A DNA stretch of 64,000 nt from Sthenelais limicola. Lineage: Eukaryota > Annelida > Polychaeta > Phyllodocida > Sigalionidae. Under the pieces are notes generated by a model. That model was not told where the DNA came from. It saw nothing but the letters and a program-made list of their open reading frames with translations, and did no database searches. This document shows positions 45,192 through 54,734 of the stretch, one piece after another; the first letter of the stretch is position 1; every line of letters starts with the position of its first letter. The stretch spans positions 9,588,406 through 9,652,405 of the forward strand of contig OW804098.1 of assembly GCA_942159475.1 (NCBI GenBank), read 5' to 3'. A program made the translations under genes and the position numbers.

Positions 45192-46889
45192 ATGGAGGGC
45201 AGAGTAAATCAACTCGCTCAATCTGTGGGACCCCTTGAATATGCAGTAGCAAAATTACAAGCAGGTTCAGCCAAATTGAATGTACGAGTGAAACAACTTG
45301 AATTGGAAGTATACCAACTGAATATAGTGACAGAAAACCTCGAGGACTATTGTCTCGAACTTGATAAAGGACAAAGGCGCCGGCATATAATTTTATCAGG
45401 TCTAGCAGAAAATAAAGATGAGTCAAAACCAAAGTCTAAAGAAACACTAAGAAGGGTAACTGAGTTATGTGGAATGATTGACGACACCTTCACAGCAGCT
45501 GACATGGAATTTGCTGCCAGAATTGGGGTGAAAGGGGGACGCAAGAACATAACTAGGAATATCATAGTCAAATTTAAGAATGAGGAAACAAGGAACCGAA
45601 TCCTCAGGGAAAAAGCAATGTTAAGGCAAACTGCCGGCTTTGAAAAGTGCTTTTTTAATCCGGATCTCCCGGAGAAAATTGCCCGCAGACAGTCCGAAAT
45701 GCGCCAGATCGTGGCTCACGCTAAGCAATCTGAATCTAAAATTAAACCCAAGTTGGTTCGTGGCAAATTGCAAATAGCTAACAAGCAATACGGTCACAAG
45801 GATTTGAACATGTTGCCGGAGGGTCTTAAAATAGCTCAAGTGAAAACAAAACGTATCAAGGGTGCAACCGGCTACCAAGGTGAGCACTCACACTTGTCCA
45901 ATTTTAGCCCTGCCATATTCCAATACGACGGTAAGATGTATAGCACAGCGGAGCACGCTTACCAATATCAGCGTGCTGTGATGACGAAGAATATGATAGT
46001 AGCCAAGTCTATCACTACCACAACATGTCCCCGGGCAGCCAAACGATGGGGCGACAGATGTGATGATAACAATGAGGCATGGAATAGGAATAAACTACGC
46101 ATCATGAAGGAAATTCTCACGGTTAAGTTCGAGAAGGTGGATTACGCCAAGCAGGCGCTACTAGCTACTGGAAACAGCATGTTAGCTGAATGCACACATG
46201 ACAAATGGTGGGGCATCGGACTTCCACTCTCAGATAAAGCCTTAAATGATGATAAAACACAGTGGCCTGGGAAAAACCATCATGGGCGGATACTAGTTGA
46301 GATAAGGGAAGAACTCCGTAGAAACGAGCAATATGAACAACAGCTCAATGATCTAGGACCTGTCTTCAATGAACAGTTCGCAATAAAAGAGCCAGAATTT
46401 CTGCGCCCTGACCCCCTGGCACCAAGCTCCCTAAAAGATAGCGATAGTGAAGCGGACTCGGATGAGAGTCACGCAAGCGATGAGGAGGATGAAAGTAGTG
46501 AAGGGCAGGACGGCGATGAAAATAAGGTGGGTTCACCTCCTGCCTCACCTACTAGACACGCACGTGACAACATCGCTACTCTAGAGGACGAGCAAGAGGC
46601 AGATCCACAACAGGCACTTGCCTTAAATCGAGATCTAACCCAACAAGATCCAACTCAGGAAGCAATCGCCATAGCTGATCAGACCCCCGAGACACAAGAG
46701 CACACAAATAGAGAGGCGAGCCCAGTCAGGAAACCCAATGAGAACCACGCTCCCCCTGATACACGTGGAATGCAAGAAAATAAACAAAACAGGGCTGATG
46801 ACACCGCTACACGTGGCAGGCGTAACAAACCTAACAAATCGGTCAGCGCTGATCGATGCACGCGCAGCGGAAGCAATGGCCCATCCTAA
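45192..46889 (+). CDS. LINE ORF1: coiled coil, RRM-like region, NADAR domain
   Basis: 565 residues. About 1-60 form a coiled coil, and 61-145 resemble the L1 ORF1p RRM (RRRHIILSGLAE ... NIIVKFKNEETRNRIL). About 150-215 resemble the ORF1p C-terminal domain (NPDLPEKIARRQSEMR). Residues 228-378 match the NADAR/YbiA fold family: LSNF (235-238), AEHAYQYQ with E254, MKEILTVKF (305-313) and the WWGIG signature (339-343). NADAR proteins are linked to NAD/ADP-ribose metabolism, and some are N-glycosidases or ADP-ribose removal enzymes. The tail has an acidic stretch (412-445), then a basic Arg/Lys/Asn-rich end. The first part should bind element RNA; what the NADAR domain does for a retrotransposon is unknown. 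Confidence 0.85.
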   Translation: MEGRVNQLAQSVGPLEYAVAKLQAGSAKLNVRVKQLELEVYQLNIVTENLEDYCLELDKGQRRRHIILSGLAENKDESKPKSKETLRRVTELCGMIDDTFTAADMEFAARIGVKGGRKNITRNIIVKFKNEETRNRILREKAMLRQTAGFEKCFFNPDLPEKIARRQSEMRQIVAHAKQSESKIKPKLVRGKLQIANKQYGHKDLNMLPEGLKIAQVKTKRIKGATGYQGEHSHLSNFSPAIFQYDGKMYSTAEHAYQYQRAVMTKNMIVAKSITTTTCPRAAKRWGDRCDDNNEAWNRNKLRIMKEILTVKFEKVDYAKQALLATGNSMLAECTHDKWWGIGLPLSDKALNDDKTQWPGKNHHGRILVEIREELRRNEQYEQQLNDLGPVFNEQFAIKEPEFLRPDPLAPSSLKDSDSEADSDESHASDEEDESSEGQDGDENKVGSPPASPTRHARDNIATLEDEQEADPQQALALNRDLTQQDPTQEAIAIADQTPETQEHTNREASPVRKPNENHAPPDTRGMQENKQNRADDTATRGRRNKPNKSVSADRCTRSGSNGPS

Positions 46890-46960
46890 CTTCCGCCCAC
46901 TCGAGCAAGGCAACACACGCAACCACGAGGTTAGTTCTAAACTCAAAGTACTCAAGAATT

Positions 46961-47590
46961 ATGGCTTTTAATGAAGACTATGATATTGTGAAGGCGATTA
47001 TTCTCTCGGATTCGAGGGGGGCAACGTTGGCTCCCTATCTGAATCATGAAGAGATTCGCATTCAGCACTTTCCCGGTAAAGGAGTCGTCAGTATGTTTGA
47101 GTTGGGGAGGCCAACCCTAGACCTATACCGGCCGCAGCACATGTATTTGTTTGGTGGAATCTGTGATTTCACCTACAAGCAGCAGGGACGAGTCGAGGTG
47201 AGGTACGACAATGCCGAGGCCTTGGAAAATTACGTTATTGGAAGATTGGAGAATGTTCTGGAGAGCATGGCATCCGACTACCCGTTTATTACACCAGTTC
47301 TGTGCGGGATATGTGGCATGTCACTTGCCAAGTACAACAACGACTTCTATCGATCGCCAGACCAGACCATACTTAACCAGGCCATAGTAAGCGTAAACTA
47401 CTTCATAAAAGGGTACAACTTAGACCGAGGGACAACTCACCCCTACCTCACAAGCAAGGTACATAAGGTTTCATATGGGATTACCTGCTTCTCCTATAAC
47501 ACGCTCTACGACGGTGTACACGCCAAGCCATATGTTATTGAGGACTGGGCGAAACAGTTCACAAAGGCCCATGAAGCTAACAAGTGGTGA
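46961..47590 (+). CDS. LINE SGNH-hydrolase (esterase-like) ORF
   Basis: 209 residues from the ATG at 46961, 71 bp after the ORF1 stop and in another frame. SGNH-family blocks are visible: ILSDSRG (nucleophile S18 after D17), FGGICDF (65-70, the G-x-N/C-D block) and YDGVH (D184, H187) supplying the Asp/His of the triad. Esterase domains of this family are known inside ORF1 of CR1-type LINEs, where they are usually fused to ORF1. Here it is a separate ORF. The upstream in-frame extension to 46856 overlaps ORF1 and is not needed. The substrate is unknown; lipid or acyl ester hydrolysis is inferred from the family. Confidence 0.75.
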   Translation: MAFNEDYDIVKAIILSDSRGATLAPYLNHEEIRIQHFPGKGVVSMFELGRPTLDLYRPQHMYLFGGICDFTYKQQGRVEVRYDNAEALENYVIGRLENVLESMASDYPFITPVLCGICGMSLAKYNNDFYRSPDQTILNQAIVSVNYFIKGYNLDRGTTHPYLTSKVHKVSYGITCFSYNTLYDGVHAKPYVIEDWAKQFTKAHEANKW

Positions 47591-47622
47591 ACTTATCTTT
47601 GCTGGCATGTGCCATTTAATTT

Positions 47623-48168
47623 ATGTTAAGTGGTAATACATTCCTATTGATGTGTAATTATCTAAGCTATGTTATGATGACCTACTGGTTGGGTACGACA
47701 GTTATACTGGTTGGTGCTACTAGCTTAGTACAGAGCTTCTTGATCACTAGCACTCCCCTGACGAGAGTATACATGTTTGAGTTATGTTGTGTTATGTTAA
47801 ATAATGTACTCCACTCAGAGCGAGCAGTAAAATGGTACCATGCTAACTATGCAATACATGTAGCTAATTACTATCACAGACTGGTACAGACAGTATATTT
47901 AAGTTGTGTTATGTCAAACTATGTACCTCCCCTAGTTCGAGCAGCTAAGCTATACCGAGATAAACATGTAAAACATGTAGCTGTATTATTATGTAAACAA
48001 GTTAGTACTGCAACACTGCATATTATTACTCGTATGTTATGTTTATTAGTTAGACCTGAGTTATGTTTGTTACGCATAGCCACTGGCACGTGCCGATGGT
48101 TAGGGTATTGCTTAAGTAAAGACCTATGCATAGGCGAGTTAAGAGTCATAGCTATGTCAATTATTTAA
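47623..48168 (+). CDS. Unexplained LINE ORF between SGNH and RT
   Basis: 181 codons, open, in the same frame as the RT ORF and separated from it by TAATAATAA directly before the RT ATG. The protein is Cys/Leu/Val-rich with a hydrophobic N-terminus. It contains two diverged 39-residue repeats (CVMLNN... and CVMSNY..., DNA period 117 bp, about 47776-48010). No domain is recognised. It may be a real fourth protein, a leader reading into RT, or a repeat-bearing spacer left open by chance; the length of the open frame in AT-rich DNA and the in-frame repeat favour some selection. Confidence 0.35.
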   Translation: MLSGNTFLLMCNYLSYVMMTYWLGTTVILVGATSLVQSFLITSTPLTRVYMFELCCVMLNNVLHSERAVKWYHANYAIHVANYYHRLVQTVYLSCVMSNYVPPLVRAAKLYRDKHVKHVAVLLCKQVSTATLHIITRMLCLLVRPELCLLRIATGTCRWLGYCLSKDLCIGELRVIAMSII

Positions 48169-48174
48169 TAATAA

Positions 48175-51123
48175 ATGACAGAAGATAATAAGTGTAAAAC
48201 ACATGAAAGCATCAATGATCTTGCAACTACTAAAGGAAAGAAATACTACTATTTAAATATTAGGTCCATACTAAATAAATGGGACGAACTATCTAGAGAT
48301 TTACTAAATATTGACTTCGATGTGTTCTTGTTTGGAGAAACTTGGTTGAATCACAAAATCTCAAGTAATAATATTACACTTAATGGCTATAGTCTGGAAA
48401 GACAAGACAGAGATAGAGGATTAGGTGGTGGGTTATGTGCCTATATTAAAAACTCTATATCTTATGAAATAGAGTCTCAGCTATCATGTTGTAATGAACA
48501 TACGGAAGTGCAAGTAATATGGATAAAAAATGCTAATACTAAAGACCTGTTAATCTGTAATGCATACAGACCTCCATCAGGCCAAGTTCAGGCATTCTGT
48601 GAAGATTTAACACGAATTATTAATGAAGCCAAGGTTAAAGTCCCAAACGCCGAAATAGTAATTATAGGAGACATAAATATAGACACTACTCCTAATCAAG
48701 GTAATGTCAGACACATAGAGGAACTACAAAAGTTAATGGATGACTTTTACCTGAAGAAATTAATTTATGAACCGACACGACTGGGCTTAAATGGCAAAAC
48801 AACTATTTTAGATCATATATTAACTAATGTTACACATGTTAAGCAACAAGGGGTCATCACATATAATTTAAGTGATCACAACATTGTTTACTTTGTGAAA
48901 AAGAAAAAACGTACACGTTATGAAAAATGTAATTTCACAGCTAGGTCGTACCGTAGACTAACCCAAGACAGTGTCAATGATGCGGTGCGTGAGGTAACGG
49001 ATTGGCAAAAATTGTATCGAACCAACAATCCAAACAAAGCCTGGTCGTTTATTTATACTAGACTTCTGAAAATAATGAACAGTCTCTGTCCTAAAAAGAA
49101 ATACAGGTCAAAAAAGGAAAAACCAGACTGGTATACGAATGATATTCTTAATTTAGCTTATAATCGAGACTACTTCTTTAAAAGATACAGGAAAACCAAA
49201 CTGGAGGAACACAGACTAAGAGCTGTTGAATTTAGAAATAGAGCTAATGAAGAAATAAGAAAGGCCAAGAGTATGTATATAAGGGATTTATTGGAAAGGA
49301 ACAAGTATGATTATAAGAAGTTTTGGCAGGTGCTAAACGCATATCTCCCATTCAAGGAGGGTCACAAAATTATCGATCGTATTATGAATCCGACAACTGA
49401 TAAAATGGTTTATGCAGAAAATGTGCCGGAAATAATTAATGAATATTTTGCCAATATAGGAAGCAATATAGCCAATTCACTCCCTGATCCTGATCAAGAT
49501 CTGTTACGAAGATATACCTTACCTCCTGATGACAGGCTTCGCCTGATAGAGGGCATCCAGTATATACCATTTAATCAGGAAATTTTTATGAATATAGTTA
49601 AAGACTTACACCCTGGTAAGTCATCTGGATGTAATCAAATTCCGATGCGTGCATTTATGATGTTCTTTAGGTCGATTCAAGAGCAAATGATCTATGTTCT
49701 TAACTTGTCAGTTACACGAGGCATAGTGCCAGATATTTGGAAAAAGGCTACGGTAGTACCAATTCCCAAAAAGGGAAATGCAATACATACTACTAATTTA
49801 AGACCTATCTCACTCACACACGTAGCCAGTAAAATCCTGGAAACCCACCTTAATAACCAAATACAGTCTATACTTGAATACTATCACATAATAAGTAAAA
49901 ATCAAGGCGGGTTCAGGAGAAATTCATCGACCACTGAGACAATAGGACTATTACTTTATAAACTATTAAATAATGTGAATAATAAAAAGGACTCTACTCT
50001 GATTTTCTATGACTATAAGAAAGCATTCGACTCGGTGAGTCATACATTATTATTGAACAAAATACAAGCATACCACTTCCCACGTTGGTTATATAACTGG
50101 TTATCAAATTATCTGGATAAAAGACAACAAAGAGTTAAAGCGGGGGAGTATATGTCACAATATCTCCCAATAAACCATGGAGTCCCTCAAGGGTCAGTAC
50201 TGGGACCTACCCTGTTTAATCTGTTTGTCAATGACTTATGTAGAGCCGACATACAAGGCGATATGCTCTTATTCGCCGACGACATAGTGCTAATAAATTC
50301 TAACTGCTCCACTGACATACTACTTACACAATGTCAACATGATAGCGAACAGGTTGTAAACTGGAGCCAGGTTAATAAATTGTCTATAAGTCTGCCTAAG
50401 ACGAAATCAATGTTCATACCATACCAACAAAGAAATGCTACATCTATACCTGAAACTGCTATATTGATCCAGACCACGCCCATTGAATGGGTAATGTCTT
50501 ATACATATCTTGGGATGCTTATTGATAATAGGTTAAAGTTCGATGCAATGGCAGGTGCCTTAGTTAGTAAAGCAAATGTAAGACTATATAACATCTATAT
50601 TAATAGACATGCGTTGGACTGTAGAACACGTTTGATGTTAATTAAATCCATGGTCCTGAGTCACCTTGATTACGCTAATATCTGCTACCTTAATTGTAAT
50701 AAGGTAACTATTCGTCGACTACAGGTATTACAAAATAAGGCTTTAAAGTTTGCCATGAAAAAACCTAGATATTATAGTACGGATATTATACACAATGAAA
50801 GTAAAACTATGAAAGTGAATGAACGACTGTTTTATAACACAGTGAAATTTATGCACAAACAATACTACCACCGTAGAGTGGACTGGTTGGATAGGGACGA
50901 AAATGTAGCTAATTACGTACTAAGAGATAATAGGTCACTGAACTTTAGGTTAGTACGCCCGACTGATAATAGGTTTCATAGGTCACTGGCTTACACGGGT
51001 ATCAGGATGTGGAATGATCTCAATATATCCTTCAAACGCATTGAGGATAAATTACTATTTAAATCAGCCACTAAAACTGCTATATTACAGGGTCAAATCC
51101 CTCTTGAACATTACTTCCAATAA
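48175..51123 (+). CDS. LINE endonuclease-reverse transcriptase (ORF2)
   Basis: 982 residues. Apurinic-type endonuclease at about 25-240: LNIRSILNKWDEL, GETW (E55), YRPPSG (131-136), GDINID (165-170), DHILTN (213-218) and SDHN (233-236). Reverse transcriptase at about 480-760: RPISLTHVASKILE, GGFR, YDYKKAFDSVSH, GVPQGSVLGP and catalytic FADD (700-703), with YLGMLID after it. No RNase H or CCHC is evident in the C-terminal ~200 residues. The protein would nick target DNA and prime reverse transcription from the element RNA 3' end. The ATG directly follows three in-frame stops, so translation by reinitiation is possible. All key residues are intact. Confidence 0.93.
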   Translation: MTEDNKCKTHESINDLATTKGKKYYYLNIRSILNKWDELSRDLLNIDFDVFLFGETWLNHKISSNNITLNGYSLERQDRDRGLGGGLCAYIKNSISYEIESQLSCCNEHTEVQVIWIKNANTKDLLICNAYRPPSGQVQAFCEDLTRIINEAKVKVPNAEIVIIGDINIDTTPNQGNVRHIEELQKLMDDFYLKKLIYEPTRLGLNGKTTILDHILTNVTHVKQQGVITYNLSDHNIVYFVKKKKRTRYEKCNFTARSYRRLTQDSVNDAVREVTDWQKLYRTNNPNKAWSFIYTRLLKIMNSLCPKKKYRSKKEKPDWYTNDILNLAYNRDYFFKRYRKTKLEEHRLRAVEFRNRANEEIRKAKSMYIRDLLERNKYDYKKFWQVLNAYLPFKEGHKIIDRIMNPTTDKMVYAENVPEIINEYFANIGSNIANSLPDPDQDLLRRYTLPPDDRLRLIEGIQYIPFNQEIFMNIVKDLHPGKSSGCNQIPMRAFMMFFRSIQEQMIYVLNLSVTRGIVPDIWKKATVVPIPKKGNAIHTTNLRPISLTHVASKILETHLNNQIQSILEYYHIISKNQGGFRRNSSTTETIGLLLYKLLNNVNNKKDSTLIFYDYKKAFDSVSHTLLLNKIQAYHFPRWLYNWLSNYLDKRQQRVKAGEYMSQYLPINHGVPQGSVLGPTLFNLFVNDLCRADIQGDMLLFADDIVLINSNCSTDILLTQCQHDSEQVVNWSQVNKLSISLPKTKSMFIPYQQRNATSIPETAILIQTTPIEWVMSYTYLGMLIDNRLKFDAMAGALVSKANVRLYNIYINRHALDCRTRLMLIKSMVLSHLDYANICYLNCNKVTIRRLQVLQNKALKFAMKKPRYYSTDIIHNESKTMKVNERLFYNTVKFMHKQYYHRRVDWLDRDENVANYVLRDNRSLNFRLVRPTDNRFHRSLAYTGIRMWNDLNISFKRIEDKLLFKSATKTAILQGQIPLEHYFQ

Positions 51124-51560
51124 GTAATTAGTATGTACTATATATACTATAAGTACTATAAGTACTCAAGGTAAAACAATTACCTTTGATTGTTTACTGA
51201 TCGATGATATGGAACATTCCAGAAGGAATTATAGCTTAATATTGTTATTATTAATACAAATAACACTTGACTTATACGTTCGATGTACTCCATTATTTGA
51301 TTATTCGATTATTTGATATATCAATATCGTTTCCATCTTTTTATGTATTATTTAAATCTCAACTCCATCTCATCTCATCTACTCATTACTGTTATCCGTT
51401 ACCATGTTCTCTCGTTGATTGATTTGATTATGACATGACTCCACAGATAAAGAAAAAAAAACGCAAGTTCACCCTCAGGGCCTGGCGGGAGATAGGGAAT
51501 ACCCTAGCCATGTAAATAAGATTCTGGGCACTTGCCTCAGCTTATTATTATTATGTACCC
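51124..51560 (+). other. LINE 3' UTR
   Basis: Non-coding, with a TACTATAAGTACTATAAG repeat near 51140-51165 and a TTATTATTATTATG tract at the end. The right boundary is inferred from where similarity to units 1 and 2 resumes (AATTCAAATTATCATCATC). Confidence 0.55.
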
Positions 51561-52489
51561 CAACAAATTCAAATTATCATCATCATGTTTAGATCATTTA
51601 TTTCAGAATATGCTATTAATGTCATAGTATAAAAATTGTAAGTACCCAGACAGAAGGAACAGAAAATAAAAGAATTTGAATAGAAATGCACACTACTATA
51701 TACTCAGCATGAATCGAGTCACAACAAAAACCACTCGTCTAGAGTGAGAGTGTTATATGAAACTTGAATAAAGAATAGTGATACTTACAAGAATGCCTGT
51801 TCTTTTTCAACGCCAATGTGTGCTTGCATCCTTGGGTATGCTCACAGCAATATCTTCATTCAAAGTTGATGAGTCCTTGGCTTGTAGTCCATGCAGATAC
51901 TTGAAGAATTGTGTCCAATGTCATTTACACCACCCCATTTTATACTGCATATTTCACAGTTTTACAATGCATCCGGTGATTAGTAAACATAATCCATAGT
52001 CTTGATGTGAGTCAGATCATGAAGAAATGATTCAATATTGGCAGCTCTACACATTTTGAAAATTCTATTAAGTTAAGCTGAATAATTGGGAAAGTTATAT
52101 TTAGTAATGGGTTCATTCATATTCTGGTCAGTTAATTTTAACTGTGTTCAGATCTTCCTTTTTGTCTTAAAATTGGGGGGTTTTCAGAGGATTTGTAAAG
52201 GGTCCTGGTATAATATTAGGTGACTTAACCCATGCTCAAAGCTTTGAAACCAGTGATAACTTGGTACATGATAGTGGCTAGACTTGCACCAATTTAAGCC
52301 CCTGTGTCTATGCAAAGCTATGTATGTAAACTGAGGGACTTGGTACTTATCAACTAAATCACTAATTGTGGTAGAAAATGGTATCTGGGCTAAAGCAACA
52401 ACCAAGTCCCTCAGTCTCAATCTGCACATCAGACTTGAAATTTTAATATTAGCAAGAGTTGTTTTCAAAGAATAATAGTTAAATAATAT
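51561..52489. other. Non-coding flank of unit 3 after the LINE
   Basis: Matches 10800-12000 and 36290-37560, but without the family-1 MITE at the ATTT near 51598 and with an extra ~75 bp after it. No gene. Confidence 0.55.
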
Positions 52490-52898
52490 GTGATGTGTTA
52501 CAAGGAAATGAGTCATAAGTCACAAAAAATAGATTTTCAGATACCATTATATTTGAAGAGATGAGATCAAGCCGATTCTAATGATAGTAAACAATCTAAT
52601 AATCTAATAAGTATTTCTTGATTTTAAGTTTGATATTTTCGTTTTTGAAAATAAATGTTTCCAATATTTCTGGGGGTCAATAAACAGTAAAGTAACTAAA
52701 TGTAGTCCATATGGGGACCTTTAAAACGATAGGATACATTACATAGATTGTCCTGAAATTTAATACATCGATTGATATACCTGTAAGTGATGAACCCTCC
52801 AAAAGTTAGAACATTCACACAATACGATCATGTGAAAAAAAACACTTTGAAAAATGTCAAATTTGCGACTTATGACTCATTTTCCTGAAACACATCAC
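52490..52898. mobile_element. ~410-bp MITE (family 1)
   Basis: Starts GTGATGTGTTACAAGGAAAT, ends CCTGAAACACATCAC, flanked by ATAT on each side (52486-52489, 52899-52902). Non-coding. Confidence 0.88.
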
Positions 52899-53282
52899 AT
52901 ATACAGACTTGCATCAATCTATGGGATGATAGTCAGTGTGTCAAGGAGGGAAACTCCCCCTGAATTCACAACAGACAGACAAATTAGGCGCTGACATAAG
53001 CATTTATTGATTAACATATACCTTGTGGATATTCTCGATTTCTTGATTCTGATAAGCTATAAAAGTACTTTAAACATATATGTCCTACAGTGTTTCAACG
53101 TATTATACTGGTGAATGGTTTGATCGGTTGAATACATTAAAAGTTTTATATTGTATGACATAATAGTATATATATATAGTAAGTAAGCATTTCTGCTCAG
53201 TAGATATTCTATTCATATATTACACATAATCCATTTGCTAAATTTGAATCTTATATCCTATATGGGTTTCTTATATCCTATA

Positions 53283-53411
53283 TTTAAATCAATGCGACAC
53301 CAAATATACTTAGATATATACCTGATATTCATCAATTTTCGGCCTAATTTAGCAGAATTTCCTAAATGTGTAGAGCTGCCAATTGTACATTTTCTGAAAG
53401 TCTGGCCGATA
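53283..53411. mobile_element. Partial family-2 MITE
   Basis: The right-hand half of the 235-bp MITE: the stretch CCTAAATGTGTAGAG followed by GCCAATTGTACATTTTCTGA matches the end of 54092-54326. Confidence 0.7.
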
Positions 53412-53758
53412 TAATACACTTGTGGAGCAAAACTGGACTGCAAACATGTCATTTTGAATAAAAATAAACAAAATTAGGTGAAGTAATGTAACTTATATTT
53501 ATAATTTCTAGATACTTACCGTACATGAAAAAGCTTATATTTGATTTAGATTTATTTAAAATAACTTCGAAGATTTCTCTGTAAACATGGTTTGCTTGGT
53601 AATATAATTTGGATAATTTATATGCCTTTTGGAGAGTACAAGAAGGCCTACAACAGCACTTCTAAGTGCAGTAGGCCTACTTTTCTCCATAGGCTACAAC
53701 TCAGAGCGTGAAGTTGTATGTACGCACACAACGTAGGCCTATACAACTAGACTTCAAG

Positions 53759-53967
53759 TACTGTAAACGTATTGATGTTCGCGCAGGATTTATTTTCGCT
53801 GTTTTCGCACCTTTCTGCGCGAAAATAAATCCTGCGCAAAAGGTATAATTATTGCATAAACAATGTGTGAGACTACCTTGCTGCGCGAATTTAAATCCGC
53901 GCGAAAAGATGTCAAAGCACTTAGTGCGAGAAAATTTATCTGCGCGAAAATAAATGCGTTTACAGTA
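53759..53967. mobile_element. 209-bp TA-flanked MITE
   Basis: TIRs CTGTAAACG and CGTTTACAG are flanked by TA. Inside, GCGCGAAAATAAATCCTGCG and its complement give a further hairpin, and GCGCGAA motifs recur four or more times. TA target and short TIR suggest a Tc1/mariner-type parent; no transposase is present. Confidence 0.75.
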
Positions 53968-54027
53968 TTGCAATATAGAATCGTACATGTATAGGACGAT
54001 CACTTGTAATTATTACCTCAAAAATGC

Positions 54028-54729
54028 CTCCATAATAGACCTGCCTGTATGTTCTTTTTGCAACGAAAGGGATGAAGTCATTCATTTATTTGGGTCAGAT
54101 CTTTAGAAAATGTACAATTCACCTTCACCAACCCTCTCAAACAACCCACATTTAAGACAAAGATAAGCGTCAAAATGCAGTTTAACATAACAGAACTGAT
54201 ACTTTGAATCAATGTGATACCAAACATACTCAGATATACCCGGTATTCATCATTTCTCAGCCTAGTTTAGCAGAATTTCCTAAATGTGTAGAGTTGCCAA
54301 TTGTACATTTTCTGAAAATCTGAACCATTTATGCTATGTCTTAATATGATAAGGCTATGGGAAAAGGTGTTTAATTTCATAGACTCCATAGACTACCTTA
54401 ACGAAGATTTTGGAGGAAAAATAGTTGTACAGAACAATGCAAATGGTCGGTTTGATATACGAAGGATACACGTTATGTTTGGCTTCGAGAAAAAGGGCAT
54501 GAATGTCAAAATTATAAACTGGATTATTTTAGCAACAAAAGCTTTCCTACATCGTCAGAAGTTGTTTCACAAAGGTATGATAGAGTGGTTCGTTTTATGT
54601 TATTAGCTGAGGTCGAAGATGTCAATTATATTATGTCAAAACAGATTTACCATAGTAAGCAAAGAAGAAAACACAACATGGAGAAAATTGTTCGCGGATC
54701 TATCTGACCTAATAGACCACAATAAATAA
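54028..54729 (+). pseudogene. LINE C-terminal remnant split by a MITE
   Basis: The left piece encodes DLPVCSFCNERDEVIHLF, the Cys-x2-Cys ... His zinc motif found after the RT in many LINEs. The right piece (from 54327) continues with RLWEKVFNFID and a typical C-terminal tail (INWIILATKAFLHRQKLFHK) before a frameshift near 54600. The two are separated by a 235-bp MITE. No RT domain remains. It is a decayed fragment unrelated to the LINE at 44869. Confidence 0.65.
54092..54326. mobile_element. 235-bp MITE (family 2) inside LINE remnant
   Basis: Starts GGGTCAGATCTTTAGAAAAT and ends ATTTTCTGAAAATCTGAACC, with ATTT on both sides (54088-54091, 54327-54330). Same size and ends as 1201-1435. Removing it with one ATTT makes the host LINE frame continuous across the zinc motif. 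Confidence 0.88.
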
Positions 54730-54734
54730 AATAA

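Larger units (their letters stand above)
44869..51560 (+). mobile_element. Full-length LINE with NADAR and SGNH-hydrolase ORFs
   Basis: Units 1 and 2 read continuously from GAAAATAGAGTTGAA to the AATTTAAATTATCATCAT region (about 10741-10805), whereas unit 3 has ~6.7 kb in between. A ~320-bp 5' leader is followed by ORF1 (45192-46889), an SGNH ORF (46961-47590), an unexplained ORF (47623-48168) and endonuclease-RT (48175-51123), then ~430 bp of 3' UTR ending in a TTATTATTATTATG tract. All ORFs are open, so the copy looks young. About 25-30 bp of target are missing, and no clear target duplication was found. The APE-type endonuclease and esterase suggest the CR1/L2/Jockey side of LINEs; the clade is not assigned. 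Confidence 0.85.
39575..53090. repeat. Segmental duplication, copy 3 (LRR gene C unit)
   Basis: At about 39575 the right end of unit 2 (AATAATGATGATATTAATAAT) joins the left start of the unit (TTCTCAAGGGAACGAATACA), a head-to-tail junction. The unit carries the minisatellite and gene C. It lacks the 2.7-kb TIR element and is interrupted by a LINE (44869-51560). It resumes at about 51561 and fades near 53090. Confidence 0.85.

Noticed and set aside
45187..46955. Minus-strand ORFs opposite LINE ORF1
   Set aside because: Shadows of the ORF1 coding frame with no recognisable domain.
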